Source of the DNA: Chloroflexota bacterium
GTDB taxonomy: Bacteria > Chloroflexota > UBA6077 > JADZDV01
Direction: 5' to 3'
Length of the DNA: 6,245 nt
NCBI GenBank assembly: GCA_020850915.1
Contig: JADZDV010000300.1
Location: 1 to 6,245 of the forward strand
A model generated the notes under the pieces. The model was not told where the DNA came from. It was given only the letters and a program-made list of their open reading frames with translations, and did no database searches. Made by a program: the position numbers and the translations under genes. Shown piece after piece: positions 5,564 through 6,245 of this stretch (positions within the stretch are counted from its first letter, which is position 1; each line of letters begins with the position of its first letter).

Positions 5564-6030
5564 GGGCTGTTGCTGTCCGCGCGGTCGGGCAGGCGCAGTC
5601 GCTCCATCGCCGCGCGGTGCGCCGCTGGTATCGGGGCCGAACGCTGGGTTGCGCGCTCGACGTAGACGTGGACGAAGCGGCCGTACGCCGCGGGGGTTGA
5701 TTCGCCCGCTCTGAAGATCCCGATCGCGTAGGTCACGCTCGTCGTGCCGATCCGGTCCACCCGCACGCCCACGTCCACGGTCTCGGGGAAGACGAGCGAC
5801 TGCTTGAAAACGCAGCTCGTCTCGACGACCAGGCCGACCACCTGGTCGCGGCGCGGCTCGAGCCCGGCTTCGTCCTGGAGGAAGCGGTTCACGGCGGTGT
5901 CGAAATAGCTGTAGTACTCGACGTTGTTGATGTGGCCGTAGACGTCCATGTCCATCCAGCGCGTGCCGATGGAATAGAACCAGACGAATCGCTCGCGCGT
6001 GGGCGGCTCGAGCTGAGACGCGCTCGCCAC
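5560..6030 (-). CDS. Acyl-CoA thioesterase, 4HBT/YbgC-type hotdog protein
   Basis: A 156-residue cytoplasmic hotdog-fold thioesterase that hydrolyses an acyl-CoA to free acid and CoA. The hallmark is [17 protein letters not shown] (24-40), with [11 protein letters not shown] following as the central helix. D29 lines up with the catalytic aspartate of 4-hydroxybenzoyl-CoA thioesterase, an inference from motif position. [21 protein letters not shown] (68-88) and [10 protein letters not shown] (116-125) are the usual sheet segments. Length is normal (about 130-160). Two GTG codons can start it. GTG 6030 is chosen because GAGGGAG lies 6 bases before it; GTG 6045 has no such site and would add five residues. 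The substrate cannot be told. It is convergent with the MaoC gene, and a separate promoter is likely upstream. Confidence 0.88.
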   Translation of the reverse strand: MASASQLEPPTRERFVWFYSIGTRWMDMDVYGHINNVEYYSYFDTAVNRFLQDEAGLEPRRDQVVGLVVETSCVFKQSLVFPETVDVGVRVDRIGTTSVTYAIGIFRAGESTPAAYGRFVHVYVERATQRSAPIPAAHRAAMERLRLPDRADSNSP

Positions 6031-6036
6031 AGTTGA

Positions 6037-6043
6037 CTCCCTC
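6037..6043 (-). promoter_or_regulatory. Ribosome binding site fixing the thioesterase GTG start
   Basis: GAGGGAG on the minus strand with a 6-base gap to GTG 6030. The upstream GTG at 6045 overlaps this element, making 6030 the better start. Confidence 0.6.
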
Positions 6044-6078
6044 ACCCGGACGTGTCACCTCGCCGGGTGTCCGCGCAG

Positions 6079-6108
6079 AGCATAGCCAACCCCGCCGCGA
6101 TGTGTCGG
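6079..6108 (-). promoter_or_regulatory. Candidate promoter of the thioesterase gene
   Basis: On the minus strand CCGACA (6108-6103) and TATGCT (6084-6079) are 18 bases apart. The leader to GTG 6030 would be about 42 bases and would include the Shine-Dalgarno. The -35 matches consensus only at GACA. Confidence 0.35.
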
Positions 6109-6182
6109 GCGGCCATAGCGCATTCGCTTCCCGGCGAGTAGGATTGGCCTCGAATCTCTCGCCGCGCTGGAGGGCGCGGCCT

Positions 6183-6187
6183 GGAGG
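6183..6187 (+). promoter_or_regulatory. Ribosome binding site for the last, partial gene
   Basis: GGAGG lies 9 bases before ATG 6197. It supports the start of the partial Rossmann-fold gene. Confidence 0.55.
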
Positions 6188-6196
6188 GTAGCCGGG

Positions 6197-6245
6197 ATGA
6201 AGATCGCCGTCATTGGCGCGGGCAACGTCGGGAAGGCGCTCGGCA
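6197..6245 (+). CDS. NAD(P)-binding Rossmann-fold protein, N-terminus only (possibly F420-dependent NADP reductase)
   Basis: Only the first 16 residues are present: MKIAVIGAGNVGKALG. The opening strand and the GAGNVG loop are the classic dinucleotide-binding GxGxxG. This opening is typical of NADPH:F420 reductases, but 6-phosphogluconate dehydrogenase-like and ketopantoate reductase-like proteins begin in much the same way, so the product is tentative. The gene is divergent from the thioesterase with a 166-base gap and has its own ribosome binding site. No clear promoter is visible for it. Confidence 0.75.
   Translation, partial: MKIAVIGAGNVGKALG

Noticed and set aside
5333..6058. 241-codon - strand frame
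   Set aside because: It overlaps the thioesterase in another frame, is Arg-rich and has no domain.

Overview
The window comes from a high-GC bacterium. GC is about 74% by hand count at 2161-2280. Three of the eight genes appear to begin at GTG, and one looks leaderless. The gene mix is a large FAD/Fe-S oxidase, an M20 carbamoylase/amidohydrolase, two hotdog-fold acyl-CoA enzymes and a possible F420-type Rossmann reductase. This would fit a Chloroflexota (Thermomicrobia-like) or actinobacterial genome. That is inference from gene style only; there is no rRNA or marker gene to settle it.

Layout. Bases 1-533 (+) are the C-terminal end of an FAD-linked oxidase/Fe-S oxidoreductase. A convergent YoaK-type (DUF1275) membrane protein lies at 784-1560 (-). 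A divergent intergenic region at 1561-1805 holds a twice-repeated 17-nt motif. It is followed by an M20-family allantoate amidohydrolase/N-carbamoyl-amino-acid hydrolase at 1806-3035 (+). A membrane-anchored SGNH/GDSL hydrolase at 3032-4084 (-) overlaps it by the four bases CTAG. Its GC content is clearly lower, about 49% at 3301-3420. A non-coding stretch (4085-4398) then leads to a VapBC-like toxin-antitoxin locus on the minus strand. The antitoxin (4613-4918) is intact, but the PIN toxin (4399-4613) carries an out-of-frame internal deletion. A MaoC-type acyl-CoA hydratase (5057-5563, +) and a 4HBT-type thioesterase (5560-6030, -) converge, again sharing CTAG across their stops. The window ends in the first 16 codons of a Rossmann-fold NAD(P)-binding gene (6197 onward, +).

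How the genes relate. The two hotdog enzymes both act on acyl-CoA thioesters but are convergent, so they are not one operon. The other metabolic genes are single transcription units; only the toxin-antitoxin pair is co-transcribed and translationally coupled. The lower-GC segment from about 3036 to 4940 (SGNH gene plus decayed toxin-antitoxin locus) reads like an accessory insertion between GC-rich metabolic genes.

I see no CRISPR array, tRNA, rRNA, insertion sequence or obvious new multi-gene system. The observations most worth following are the broken toxin beside an intact antitoxin with a probable autoregulatory operator, the candidate leaderless MaoC transcript, and the repeated GTTTCGTCTAYAGATGG motif.
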